The notes under the pieces were generated by a model. That model had not been told where the DNA came from. It searched no databases and saw only the letters and a list, made by a program, of their open reading frames with translations. Shown here in pieces: positions 1 to 6,227 of a DNA stretch of 8,061 bases (position 1 is its first letter; each line of letters opens with the position of its first letter). The position numbers and the translations under genes were made by a program. Origin of the DNA: Veillonella sp. (lineage in GTDB: Bacteria; Bacillota; Negativicutes; Veillonellales; Veillonellaceae); NCBI RefSeq assembly GCF_019414865.1, contig NZ_DXLG01000071.1, positions 1-8,061 on the forward strand. The letters run 5' to 3'.

Positions 1-55
1 ATTTGCATAACTATGACAAATTATCTTTCAATGATTGGGATTAAAGTACCAACAC

Positions 56-72
56 TTTTTGTCCTATAACCC
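56..72 (+). repeat. 17-bp direct repeat, copy 1 (possible IS end)
   Basis: The sequence TTTTTGTCCTATAACCC occurs here and, identically and in the same orientation, at 1526-1542. The two copies flank the TPR gene. Upstream context is also loosely shared (GTACCAACAC here, GTACTAA at copy 2). Read on the minus strand it begins GGGTTATAGGACAAAAA, which looks like the terminal inverted repeat of an insertion sequence, perhaps ISL3-like. If so, the body of this element would lie upstream, outside the window. The repeat is seen directly; the IS reading is inference. Confidence 0.5.
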
Positions 73-81
73 TCAGATGAG

Positions 82-119
82 ATATTAATAGGTCGAGGTA
101 TTACCTCTAGAATTAATAT
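82..119. promoter_or_regulatory. Two-tier dyad upstream of the TPR gene
   Basis: ATATTAAT (82-89) pairs perfectly with ATTAATAT (112-119), and a second perfect pair, GAGGT (95-99) with ACCTC (103-107), sits inside it. Both are centred near position 101. There is no T-run after it, so it is a poor terminator candidate. Its place about 65 bp before the start codon fits an operator or an RNA hairpin in the leader. No clear -35/-10 pair was found for the gene, so its promoter is not called. Confidence 0.4.
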
Positions 120-183
120 ATTCCCTCGTGCTATATTACATATGAGTAGTATTTTTACGTTCATATGTATAAGGAGATACTCT

Positions 184-1392
184 ATGTTTAACTTTTATAG
201 TGAGTTATTATTACGTTTACAGAAACAATTTGTATCCGAACATGAATCTGATTTCAAATCTATTGAGGATTTGTTAGAAGCATTTATGACTCAATATAAT
301 CGTGGTGATTTTAATAATACGATAGAAATGAAATTACGTGATTTATATGAGGCTGCAGAAGAGGCTGATACGAATGAGAAATCAAGGAAGTTATACAATG
401 AAATCCTTGCATTATGTCCTGATGAAGTAGATGCTAAACGAGAACTCATAGCCCTTGAGTTACATCCAAGCTTTCAAATTTATCAGTTGAAACAGCTAGT
501 AGAATCGTTGAAAAAACCAAAGAAAATAGATTGGAATATAATAGAGACGCGTCCTTATATGCGTTGCCTCATCGACATGGGGATGATATATTTAGAATAT
601 AATATGTATAATGATGCGATTGCCTGCTTTACGCCAGTTTTTCACGGAGACAAGCAAGATCATTCGGGATTTCTTGTGTATATGATGGTTGCTTGTTGTG
701 GAGCTGCCAACTGGGATCGCGGCCGCAAGGTATATCAGCGATATCTTGCATGTTGCGATGATATACAAAATGCATTTAATCAGGCTCCGGATATCATGTT
801 ACCTATGCATATGCTGTATATTCTATTGGCTTTGCAGTGTGGTGAAAGCAAGATAGCCCATGATGTATTAGCAGATCTTGTTGATGAATATGAAGATATT
901 GATTGGTTATTACAAGATGCAACGCGCTGGAACGATTTTGTAGAAGATCATTTAGAGGCTATTATGTATATGGTAGACCAAGTGCGCAATATAGATTCTG
1001 ACCCACGAGAATTAATAAGCTTATATACTGCTATCTCATTTTTACCAACTCAATTAGTGGATTTTGAAAGTCCATTATGGCAGACTCTATATGATGCGTA
1101 TGAACGTGTTACCGGTCGAACTGTTATAAATCGGTACTCTAATGATAGTTATATTGGAAAACGCGAGTCCGCTCATATGAGCCCCGTAGAGGTTGCTAAA
1201 GGTGGGGCTTTGCGTGGAAATCCGGTATATGACAATATACGGTTCGGTGCACAAATTACACTTTCACAAGCCGGCCTATACACAGTAGATGATTTTAAAA
1301 CAATTACTAAACAAGAAGTATTGATGCTACCGGGCATTGGTAAAAAAACAGTGGAACAACTAGAGCATAATGGTGTTATATTTAAAGCATAA
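184..1392 (+). CDS. TPR-like protein with C-terminal alpha-CTD-like helix-hairpin-helix domain
   Basis: This is a 402-residue soluble protein of unknown function. The start at 184 is chosen because AAGGAG (171-176) lies 7 bases before it; the in-frame ATG at 142 has no ribosome binding site and would add 14 unlikely residues. The N-terminal two thirds are alpha-helical with TPR-like stretches at about 57-92 and 122-156 (a ..YLEYNMYNDAIACF.. helix pair), loosely like ST7/TPR proteins of Firmicutes. Residues about 348-400 resemble the RNA polymerase alpha-subunit C-terminal domain: a 'QAGLYTVDDF' helix, then LPGIGKKTVEQL (about 382-393), a typical helix-hairpin-helix nucleic-acid-binding turn. 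There is no signal peptide or membrane segment. The gene stands alone, with unbiased AT-rich codon use unlike the leu genes, and is flanked by direct repeats. DNA or RNA binding is inferred from the domain only. Confidence 0.75.
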   Translation: MFNFYSELLLRLQKQFVSEHESDFKSIEDLLEAFMTQYNRGDFNNTIEMKLRDLYEAAEEADTNEKSRKLYNEILALCPDEVDAKRELIALELHPSFQIYQLKQLVESLKKPKKIDWNIIETRPYMRCLIDMGMIYLEYNMYNDAIACFTPVFHGDKQDHSGFLVYMMVACCGAANWDRGRKVYQRYLACCDDIQNAFNQAPDIMLPMHMLYILLALQCGESKIAHDVLADLVDEYEDIDWLLQDATRWNDFVEDHLEAIMYMVDQVRNIDSDPRELISLYTAISFLPTQLVDFESPLWQTLYDAYERVTGRTVINRYSNDSYIGKRESAHMSPVEVAKGGALRGNPVYDNIRFGAQITLSQAGLYTVDDFKTITKQEVLMLPGIGKKTVEQLEHNGVIFKA

Positions 1393-1460
1393 GATGTGAC
1401 TTGAATTTAATAGCGATCCTAGGATAACGAAGGGCTATTTATCTTTTTCATAATTAATAT

Positions 1461-1504
1461 AATCCCTTTGATGAGTATCTTGGTACTGATCAAGGGGATT
1501 TTAA
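1461..1504 (+). terminator. Long hairpin, probable terminator of the TPR gene
   Basis: The arms 1461-1479 and 1482-1500 pair along nearly their full length, with one G-G mismatch and two G-U pairs, around a very short loop. The outer stem is AATCCC with GGGATT. Only four T's follow, so termination is plausible but not textbook. The stem lies 69 bases after the TPR stop codon. It could also be a structured part of a relic element. Confidence 0.5.
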
Positions 1505-1525
1505 ATTACTACAGGGTTGTACTAA

Positions 1526-1542
1526 TTTTTGTCCTATAACCC
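1526..1542 (+). repeat. 17-bp direct repeat, copy 2
   Basis: Identical to 56-72, same orientation, 1470 bp away. Here it is followed by one extra C. See copy 1 for interpretation. Confidence 0.5.
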
Positions 1543-1653
1543 CATTATTACGCTAATGTTAGAGCGTTGGGCTAGTTGCTAAATAAAAGAGCTAGAAAAG
1601 CGTCTAACCACTTGCAAATGTAGTAGGCGAATACATTTACCATGACGGCTAGC

Positions 1654-1715
1654 CAAAACAAATAAAATAGCTGCCACAAATACGAAATAGACATCGTAAT
1701 TTATGACAGCTATTT
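1654..1715 (-). terminator. Terminator of the hdeD-like gene
   Basis: Arms 1665-1684 and 1695-1715 form a long stem (AAATAGCTG with CAGCTATTT as its base) with one bulge and a few G-U pairs. Read on the minus strand, the stem is followed by a T-rich run (TTTTATTTGTTTT) covering about 1654-1668. It begins about 45 bases after the stop codon of the minus-strand membrane protein, the right place for its Rho-independent terminator. Confidence 0.75.
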
Positions 1716-1759
1716 GGCAGTACCTGGTCGATCTTATAGTGTAATTATTTAGTTATATT

Positions 1760-2275
1760 CTATTTTTTAAAAGCCTCACCGATGGAATAAATTCCGTCAA
1801 ATAAGAAACCGAAAGCGATAAAGTAGATAAATACCTCACCGGAAGCAATCGGCTGGAATATGAGTAATAGGCCTAATAGTAAAAGAATTAGTGCAAGCCA
1901 TTTTGCATTACGTCCCATGAGTGATACCATGCTGTCGGACTTTCTTGATTTAATGAAAATAAAGATGGCTTCAATTACCATCCAGATGCCGATTGTGATC
2001 GGGAATACTAACGGTAGGAATGCAAATCCGCCGGATATTAAATAGATACCGAATAGAGCATTGATAATGCCGCTGATAAGATACCAGCCGCTACGTAATT
2101 CAGACGATAACGTAAAATAATTTATAATAGAGCTGACCGCACTGACGAAAAAGATAATAGAAAAAAGCCAGGCAAAAGCTATGAGATTAATAACGGGATT
2201 TAAGAGTAAGAATATCCCCAGGATAATGCTTACAATACCCGATAAAATAAAGAAGAATTTGCTTGAACCACTCAT
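1760..2275 (-). CDS. HdeD/DUF308 family six-segment membrane protein
   Basis: This is a 171-residue, very hydrophobic inner-membrane protein. The start at 2275 (MSGSSKF) is chosen because GGAGG (2283-2287) lies 7 bases upstream; the earlier in-frame ATG at 2293 overlaps that site. Six membrane segments are visible at about 6-25, 30-50, 63-82, 86-106, 124-142 and 145-165. They come in pairs with the small-residue pattern (SGIVSIILGIFLLLNP, SGIINALFGIYLI, LLLGLLLIFQP) typical of the HdeD/DUF308 repeat. Length fits the family (about 170-190). In E. coli HdeD is linked to acid resistance at high cell density, but the molecular role of the family is not settled and none is assigned here. It is transcribed alone, divergently from the leucine operon, with its own promoter and terminator. 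Confidence 0.85.
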   Translation of the reverse strand: MSGSSKFFFILSGIVSIILGIFLLLNPVINLIAFAWLFSIIFFVSAVSSIINYFTLSSELRSGWYLISGIINALFGIYLISGGFAFLPLVFPITIGIWMVIEAIFIFIKSRKSDSMVSLMGRNAKWLALILLLLGLLLIFQPIASGEVFIYFIAFGFLFDGIYSIGEAFKK

Positions 2276-2340
2276 AATAATTCCTCCAATCATTGGTACT
2301 GCTTATTTACAGTATGCGTGAGATCATGGGGGGATATCAA

Positions 2341-2369
2341 ATTGTAACGATAAAACTGTGTTTTCACAA
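2341..2369 (-). promoter_or_regulatory. Promoter of the hdeD-like gene
   Basis: On the minus strand TTGTGA (2369-2364) and TACAAT (2346-2341) are separated by 17 bases. The -10 has one mismatch to consensus and the -35 two. The -35 sits inside the near-perfect dyad GTTTT-CAC-AAAAC (2360-2372, plus-strand reading), suggesting repressor control. The leader to the start codon would be about 60 bases. Confidence 0.55.
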
Positions 2370-2399
2370 AACTCACATGTCCATCCTGTTGACACAGTT
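2354..2399. promoter_or_regulatory. Inverted repeats spanning the divergent promoters
   Basis: AACTGTG (2354-2360) and CACAGTT (2393-2399) are a perfect 7-bp inverted repeat about 39 bp apart centre to centre. One half lies in the hdeD-like promoter spacer and the other overlaps the leu -35. Between them lies the dyad GTTTT-CAC-AAAAC (2360-2372). Next to the leu -35, TTCTATAGAA (2398-2407) is a perfect palindrome in the leu promoter spacer. Such paired sites suit a regulator acting on both genes. No known operator consensus was recognised. Confidence 0.35.
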
Positions 2400-2418
2400 C
2401 TATAGAATACCGTATAAT
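2389..2418 (+). promoter_or_regulatory. Promoter of the leucine operon
   Basis: TTGACA (2389-2394) and TATAAT (2413-2418) are both perfect consensus hexamers with an 18-base spacer. Transcription should begin near 2425, at the 5' end of the T-box leader. The strong core promoter fits an operon controlled mainly by premature termination. Confidence 0.85.
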
Positions 2419-2424
2419 ACCTTT

Positions 2425-2670
2425 ATATCTTAAATACGAGCTATGAATGGGTATAAAGGTTTACAGATCCTGCTTTCAGAGAGTTGCCGGTTGGTGCGAG
2501 GCAATAGAGGTTGTACGCTGACACTCTCCCGTGAGCTTTGGTGGCGAATTCAGCAGTAGTCATCGACGGTGGTTCCGTTATACCCGCAACGAGTCCCAAT
2601 TAGGGTGGTACCGTGTTATGAATATAACGCCCCTTTGAGCAACGACAGTTGTTCTGAGGGGCTTTTTTTT
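2425..2670 (+). promoter_or_regulatory. T-box leader, probably tRNA-Leu specific
   Basis: The conserved T-box AGGGTGGTACCGTG is at 2602-2615. GGGTATAA (2449-2456) pairs perfectly with TTATACCC (2578-2585) to close a long Stem I region. An apical GGTTGGTG loop on a TTGCC/GGCAA stem (2484-2503) is typical of Stem I, and AGTAG plus ACGG..CCGTTA (2564-2580) match the usual 3' half. The best-placed specifier is CTC (2524-2526) in GCTGACACTCTCCCGTGAGC, ten bases before the end of GAGC as in many T-boxes; CUC codes for Leu, fitting the leuA downstream. The antiterminator would pair AGGG (2602-2605) with CCCT (2631-2634) and GTTAT with ATAAC. Uncharged tRNA-Leu should stabilise it and allow readthrough. 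The T-box is certain; the specifier assignment is by pattern. Confidence 0.93.
2629..2670 (+). terminator. T-box regulated terminator
   Basis: Arms 2629-2643 and 2648-2662 form a 15-pair stem (GCCCC with GGGGC at its base, one T-T mismatch) with a GACA loop, followed by eight T's (2663-2670). The left arm overlaps the antiterminator, so the two folds exclude each other. Confidence 0.95.
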
Positions 2671-2816
2671 ATTGTAAAAGTCTAGTAAAATTACTGATTT
2701 GATGTATCTGTGTTGGCATTAGCCGAATAGTGTTGAAATTGGCGGTTTTACTAAACTTTCACAATGGATAGATATAATCAGCGTTATGTTTTATTAGTAC
2801 AGAAAAGGTGAAGATT
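2671..2816 (+). other. Untranslated stretch between T-box and leuA
   Basis: This 146-base stretch, unusually long after a T-box terminator, has no gene. It holds a perfect 8-bp inverted repeat, TAGTAAAA (2683-2690) with TTTTACTA (2746-2753), enclosing 55 bases. A perfect -10-like TATAAT (2773-2778) has no good -35 (only a TTTACT 20 bases upstream). A second, T-box-independent promoter or an mRNA structure near the leuA start are both possible; neither is shown. Confidence 0.35.
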
Positions 2817-4355
2817 ATGGATCAAAATCGCGTATATTTCTTCGATACAACCCTTCGTGATGGGGAACAAACACCAGGTGTGTCTTTACAAACTCCTGAA
2901 AAAATTGAAATTGCGAAAGGCCTAGTACGCCTCGGCATCGACGTAATCGAGGCTGGTTTCCCAGCAGCATCCCCTGGAGATTTTGAAGCAGTACAAACGA
3001 TTGCACGCGAAGTGAAAGGCGCAACAATTTGTGCGTTGGCACGTGCTAATGAAAAGGACGTACAAAAAGCGATTGATGCATTGAAAGATGCGGAACGTAG
3101 CCGTTTGCATGTATTCATTGCTATTTCCGAGCTTCATATGGAATATAAATTAAAAATGACTCGCCAAGAGGTATTGGATAAGGTTAAATCCGTATTGGCA
3201 TATGCAAAAGGTAAGGTTGATGAAATCGAGTTCTCTGGTGAAGATGCGGCACGCTCTGATTTAGATTTCGCATGTCAAGTATTTGGTGTTGCCATTGCTG
3301 GTGGTGCAACAATTATTAATGTACCAGATACAGTAGGTTACATGAACCCTAATGAGTTCGGTGATAAAATCCGCTATATTAAAGAACATACACCAGGCAT
3401 TGAAAATGCAATTATCTCAGTTCACTGTCATGATGACTTAGGTCTTGCTAATGCAAATACGTTAGCTGCTATTAAAGCAGGTGCACGTCAAGTAGAAGGC
3501 ACAATTAATGGCCTAGGCGAACGGGCTGGTAACGTAGCGATTGAAGAAGTTGTAATGGCTCTTAAAACACGCCATGATTACTTCGGCGACCTTCAAGTGA
3601 ACATTGATACAAAACAATTTACGAAAGTTTCTAAACTTGTGAGTCGTTTGACAGGTGTCGTAGTTCCTCCAAATAAACCAATCGTTGGCTCTAACGCTTT
3701 TGCTCATGAGTCTGGTATTCACCAACATGGTATGATGAGCAATCCTGAAACATATGAAATCATGACTCCTGAGTCCGTAGGGGCTGAAAAAACAGACCTC
3801 GTATTGGGTAAACACTCTGGCCGTCATGCCTTTGCTGATCATTTGGCAAAACTTGGTTTCCAATCTTTCACAGAAGAGAAAATCAACGACCTCTTCGCTA
3901 AATTCAAAGAATTGGCAGACCGTAAAAAACAAGTATACGATGATGACATTATCGCTCTTGTAGTAGATAACTTACATCATAAAAAAGCATTCGAGCTTGT
4001 GGCTCAATACTACAAATTAGGTGAAAAAGGCTACGCATATGCTGACGTTCGCCTCATGACCCCAGAAGGGGAGAAAGCTGATGCTGCCGTAGGTGATGGT
4101 CCAGTAGACGCATCCCTTAAAGCAGTTGAACGTGTGGTTGGCTTGCCAATTAGCTTAAAAGACTACCAAATCCGTGCCATCACAGCCGGTAAAGATGCCC
4201 TTGGGGAAGCAACCCTTAAGGTAGAATACAACGGTCGCTTGTACCATGGTCGTGGTATTAGCACCGATATCGTTAAATCAAGTGTGAACGCATATATTAA
4301 TGCAGTTAACTCAGTATTCCTAGCTATGGAGCTAGAACAACAGGAGGAAGAATAA
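2817..4355 (+). CDS. leuA: 2-isopropylmalate synthase
   Basis: LeuA makes 2-isopropylmalate from acetyl-CoA and 2-ketoisovalerate, the committed step of leucine synthesis in the cytosol. The protein has 512 residues, the usual length for the bacterial type. ATG 2817 is chosen over a GTG at 2808 because AAAGGTG lies just upstream at the right distance and the GTG is part of that site. The HMGL-like TIM barrel covers about 5-275, with the opening motif DTTLRDGEQTPG (10-21). Metal ligands are visible as Asp10, His203 and His205 (HCHDDLG) and Asn239 (NGLGERAGN). The linker carries GIHQHG and GKHSGRHAF. The C-terminal LeuA regulatory domain (about 385-505), which binds leucine for feedback inhibition, is complete. 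The acidic tail EQQEEE is encoded by bases that also provide the leuC ribosome binding site. Homocitrate or citramalate synthase are less likely given length and the leuCDB partners. Confidence 0.97.
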   Translation: MDQNRVYFFDTTLRDGEQTPGVSLQTPEKIEIAKGLVRLGIDVIEAGFPAASPGDFEAVQTIAREVKGATICALARANEKDVQKAIDALKDAERSRLHVFIAISELHMEYKLKMTRQEVLDKVKSVLAYAKGKVDEIEFSGEDAARSDLDFACQVFGVAIAGGATIINVPDTVGYMNPNEFGDKIRYIKEHTPGIENAIISVHCHDDLGLANANTLAAIKAGARQVEGTINGLGERAGNVAIEEVVMALKTRHDYFGDLQVNIDTKQFTKVSKLVSRLTGVVVPPNKPIVGSNAFAHESGIHQHGMMSNPETYEIMTPESVGAEKTDLVLGKHSGRHAFADHLAKLGFQSFTEEKINDLFAKFKELADRKKQVYDDDIIALVVDNLHHKKAFELVAQYYKLGEKGYAYADVRLMTPEGEKADAAVGDGPVDASLKAVERVVGLPISLKDYQIRAITAGKDALGEATLKVEYNGRLYHGRGISTDIVKSSVNAYINAVNSVFLAMELEQQEEE

Positions 4356-4356
4356 T

Positions 4357-5616
4357 ATGGGTATGACCATTACTGAAAAGAATATGGCTCGCCACGCGGG
4401 TCTTGATGTTGTAAAGCCAGGCCAAATCATCGAATGTCATTTGGACGCTGTTTTGATGAACGACATCACATTCCCACCGGCGCGTAAAGAGTTCTTAAAA
4501 ATCGGCAAACCTGTATTTGACCGTCATAAAATCTACTTGGTGCCAGATCATTTCACACCAAATAAAGATATTCAATCTGCTACACAAGCGAAAGTCATGC
4601 GCGATTTCGTACGCGAACATGGCATTACAAACTACTTTGAAGTCGGTAGAATGGGGATTGAGCACGTTATTTTGCCAGAAAAAGGCCTTATCGGTCCTGG
4701 GGAAATGATGATTGGTGCTGACTCCCACACTTGTACATATGGTGCGGTAAATGCATTCTCCACAGGCGTAGGCTCTACTGATGCGGGCGTTGCTATGGCA
4801 GAAGGTAAAACTTGGTTCAAAGTGCCTGAAACAATCAAGGTTGAGCTTATCGGTAAACCTAACAAATGGGTAACTGGTAAAGACGTAATCCTTGATTTAA
4901 TCGGACAAATCGGCGTAGACGGCGCTCGTTACATGGCTCTTGAATTCGCTGGTGACGGCGTACAACACATGACTATGGCAGATCGTCTTACAATCTGTAA
5001 CATGGCTATCGAAGCGGGCGGTAAATGTGGCGTATTCCCTTACGATGCAGTCACTGAAGAATACATCAAAGGCCGCGTAAATCGTCCTGTTGAATCAATC
5101 GCTCCAGATGCTGATGCAGTATATGCTCAAACAATTACCATTGACTTGTCCAAATTGCAACCAGTGGTAGCATTCCCTCATTTGCCATCTAACACACATT
5201 ACATCAACGAAATCGACAAAGATATTAAAATCGACCAAGTTATCATCGGTTCCTGTACAAATGGCCGTTACGAAGACTTGGTGGCAGCAGCGGAAATCTT
5301 CAAAGGTTGCAAAGTAGCCCCATTCGTTCGTTGTATCGTAATTCCTGGTTCCCAAGATGTATACGATCAAGCTATGAAAGATGGTTTATTGGACATCTTT
5401 ATTCAAGCTGACTGCGCAGTGTCCACGCCAACATGTGGCCCTTGCCTAGGTGGTTACATGGGTATCATGGCTGAAGGGGAACGCACTGTTTCCACTACAA
5501 ACCGTAACTTCCGTGGTCGTATGGGTCACGTTGATTCTGAAGTATATTTGGCAAGCCCTTACGTGGCGGCAGCAAGTGCTGTATTAGGCCGCATTGCAGG
5601 CCCTGAGGAGGTTTAA
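4357..5616 (+). CDS. leuC: 3-isopropylmalate dehydratase, large subunit
   Basis: With LeuD this [4Fe-4S] enzyme interconverts 2- and 3-isopropylmalate. At 419 residues it matches the shorter, archaeal-type (type 2) LeuC rather than the roughly 465-residue enterobacterial form. Cluster ligands are seen as Cys300 (GSCTNGR) and Cys360/Cys363 (TPTCGPCLGG). The aconitase-family substrate and signature segments are present, including GADSHTCTYGA (120-130) and TTNRNFRGRMG (380-390). The start is set by AGGAGG (4342-4347), 9 bases before ATG 4357; a second ATG two codons later is too far from it. One base separates the gene from the leuA stop, so translation is probably coupled. Codon use is strongly biased, as expected of a well-expressed gene. 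Confidence 0.97.
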   Translation: MGMTITEKNMARHAGLDVVKPGQIIECHLDAVLMNDITFPPARKEFLKIGKPVFDRHKIYLVPDHFTPNKDIQSATQAKVMRDFVREHGITNYFEVGRMGIEHVILPEKGLIGPGEMMIGADSHTCTYGAVNAFSTGVGSTDAGVAMAEGKTWFKVPETIKVELIGKPNKWVTGKDVILDLIGQIGVDGARYMALEFAGDGVQHMTMADRLTICNMAIEAGGKCGVFPYDAVTEEYIKGRVNRPVESIAPDADAVYAQTITIDLSKLQPVVAFPHLPSNTHYINEIDKDIKIDQVIIGSCTNGRYEDLVAAAEIFKGCKVAPFVRCIVIPGSQDVYDQAMKDGLLDIFIQADCAVSTPTCGPCLGGYMGIMAEGERTVSTTNRNFRGRMGHVDSEVYLASPYVAAASAVLGRIAGPEEV

Positions 5617-5617
5617 T

Positions 5618-6109
5618 ATGGATTTTGAAAGCAAAAAAATCTGGCGCTACGGCGACGATGTAGATACAGACGTAATCATTCCAGCTCGTTACTTGGCGAT
5701 TGCTGACTGGAACGAATTGGCTGAACATGCGATGGAGGACATTGATACTACATTCGCGCCAAATGTGAAAGCTGGCGAAATCATGGTAGCTGGTAAAAAC
5801 TTTGGCTGTGGTTCCTCCCGTGAACACGCACCAGGCGTTATCAAAGCAAAAGGCGTACCTGTTATCATTGCACACTCCTTTGCCCGTATCTTCTTCCGTA
5901 ATGCTATCAACATTGGTTTACCAGTAGTTGAAATCGGCGAACAAGTAGACCGTATCGACGCTGGCGATGCAATCGGCGTAGACTTGTCTAAAGGTATCGT
6001 GTACAACTTGACTAAAAACGAACAATACCAAGGGACTGAGTTGCCACAATTCATTCAAGATATTGCGGCAGCTGGTGGTCTTGTGAACTTTGCGAAAAAC
6101 CGTAAATAA
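5618..6109 (+). CDS. leuD: 3-isopropylmalate dehydratase, small subunit
   Basis: LeuD supplies the swivelling domain that completes the isopropylmalate isomerase active site with LeuC. It has 163 residues, the normal size for the type 2 subunit that partners a 419-residue LeuC. Motifs seen are YGDDVDTDVIIPARYL (11-26) and the substrate loop GCGSSREHA (63-71), followed by HSFARIFFRNAINIGLPVV (86-104), a family hallmark. GAGGAGG (5605-5611), inside the last codons of leuC, lies 6 bases before ATG 5618; an upstream TTG in frame at 5594 has no comparable site. A single base separates it from the leuC stop. The next operon gene, leuB, is 320 bases further on. Confidence 0.96.
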   Translation: MDFESKKIWRYGDDVDTDVIIPARYLAIADWNELAEHAMEDIDTTFAPNVKAGEIMVAGKNFGCGSSREHAPGVIKAKGVPVIIAHSFARIFFRNAINIGLPVVEIGEQVDRIDAGDAIGVDLSKGIVYNLTKNEQYQGTELPQFIQDIAAAGGLVNFAKNRK

Positions 6110-6113
6110 TATT

Positions 6114-6227
6114 ACGTTGCCGATCCTCGGTGATGCGCCGCCGCTCCACTAGCTTAACGGTCTGCGGCATAGCCTTGACCTGCTAAAGTCGCGTTAGCGC
6201 ATGCACCTCGGATCTACGTATTTTTTT
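6114..6227 (+). other. GC-rich palindromic element with T-tract between leuD and leuB
   Basis: A 106-bp block (6114-6219), clearly richer in GC than its surroundings, is bounded by ACGT at both ends. Its arms pair as ACGT/ACGT, GATCC/GGATC, GGTG/CACC and ATGCGC/GCGCAT, about 19 pairs broken by small mismatches. Inside, ATGC..CGC (6133-6141) can pair with GCGGCAT (6164-6170), GGTC (6159-6162) with GACC (6177-6180), and GCTTAACG (6152-6159) with CGTTAGC (6192-6198), so alternative folds compete. Seven T's (6221-6227) follow the outer arm directly, as in a terminator. It may be an intrinsic terminator/attenuator that lowers leuB relative to leuACD, a processing site, or a copy of a dispersed palindromic repeat. 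The structure is seen; the role is inferred. Confidence 0.6.

Larger units (their letters stand above)
1393..1653. other. Non-coding gap after the TPR gene
   Basis: No plausible gene is seen between the TPR gene and the minus-strand terminator at 1654-1715. The gap holds a weak hairpin (AATAGC 1409-1414 with GCTATT 1434-1439) followed by a T-rich stretch, the strong hairpin at 1461-1500, the second copy of the 17-bp repeat (1526-1542), and an imperfect hairpin with GTTAGA (1558-1563) and TCTAAC (1603-1608). The density of degraded dyads suggests remnants of a mobile element, but no transposase fragment could be recognised. Confidence 0.5.

Noticed and set aside
1860..2045. 61-residue plus-strand frame inside the hdeD-like gene
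   Set aside because: Antisense to a well-supported membrane protein, with no ribosome binding site.
3513..3932. Long antisense frame within leuA (and similar ones within leuC, leuD, leuB)
   Set aside because: Opposite-strand shadows of strongly biased, clearly conserved genes; no ribosome sites or recognisable protein features.
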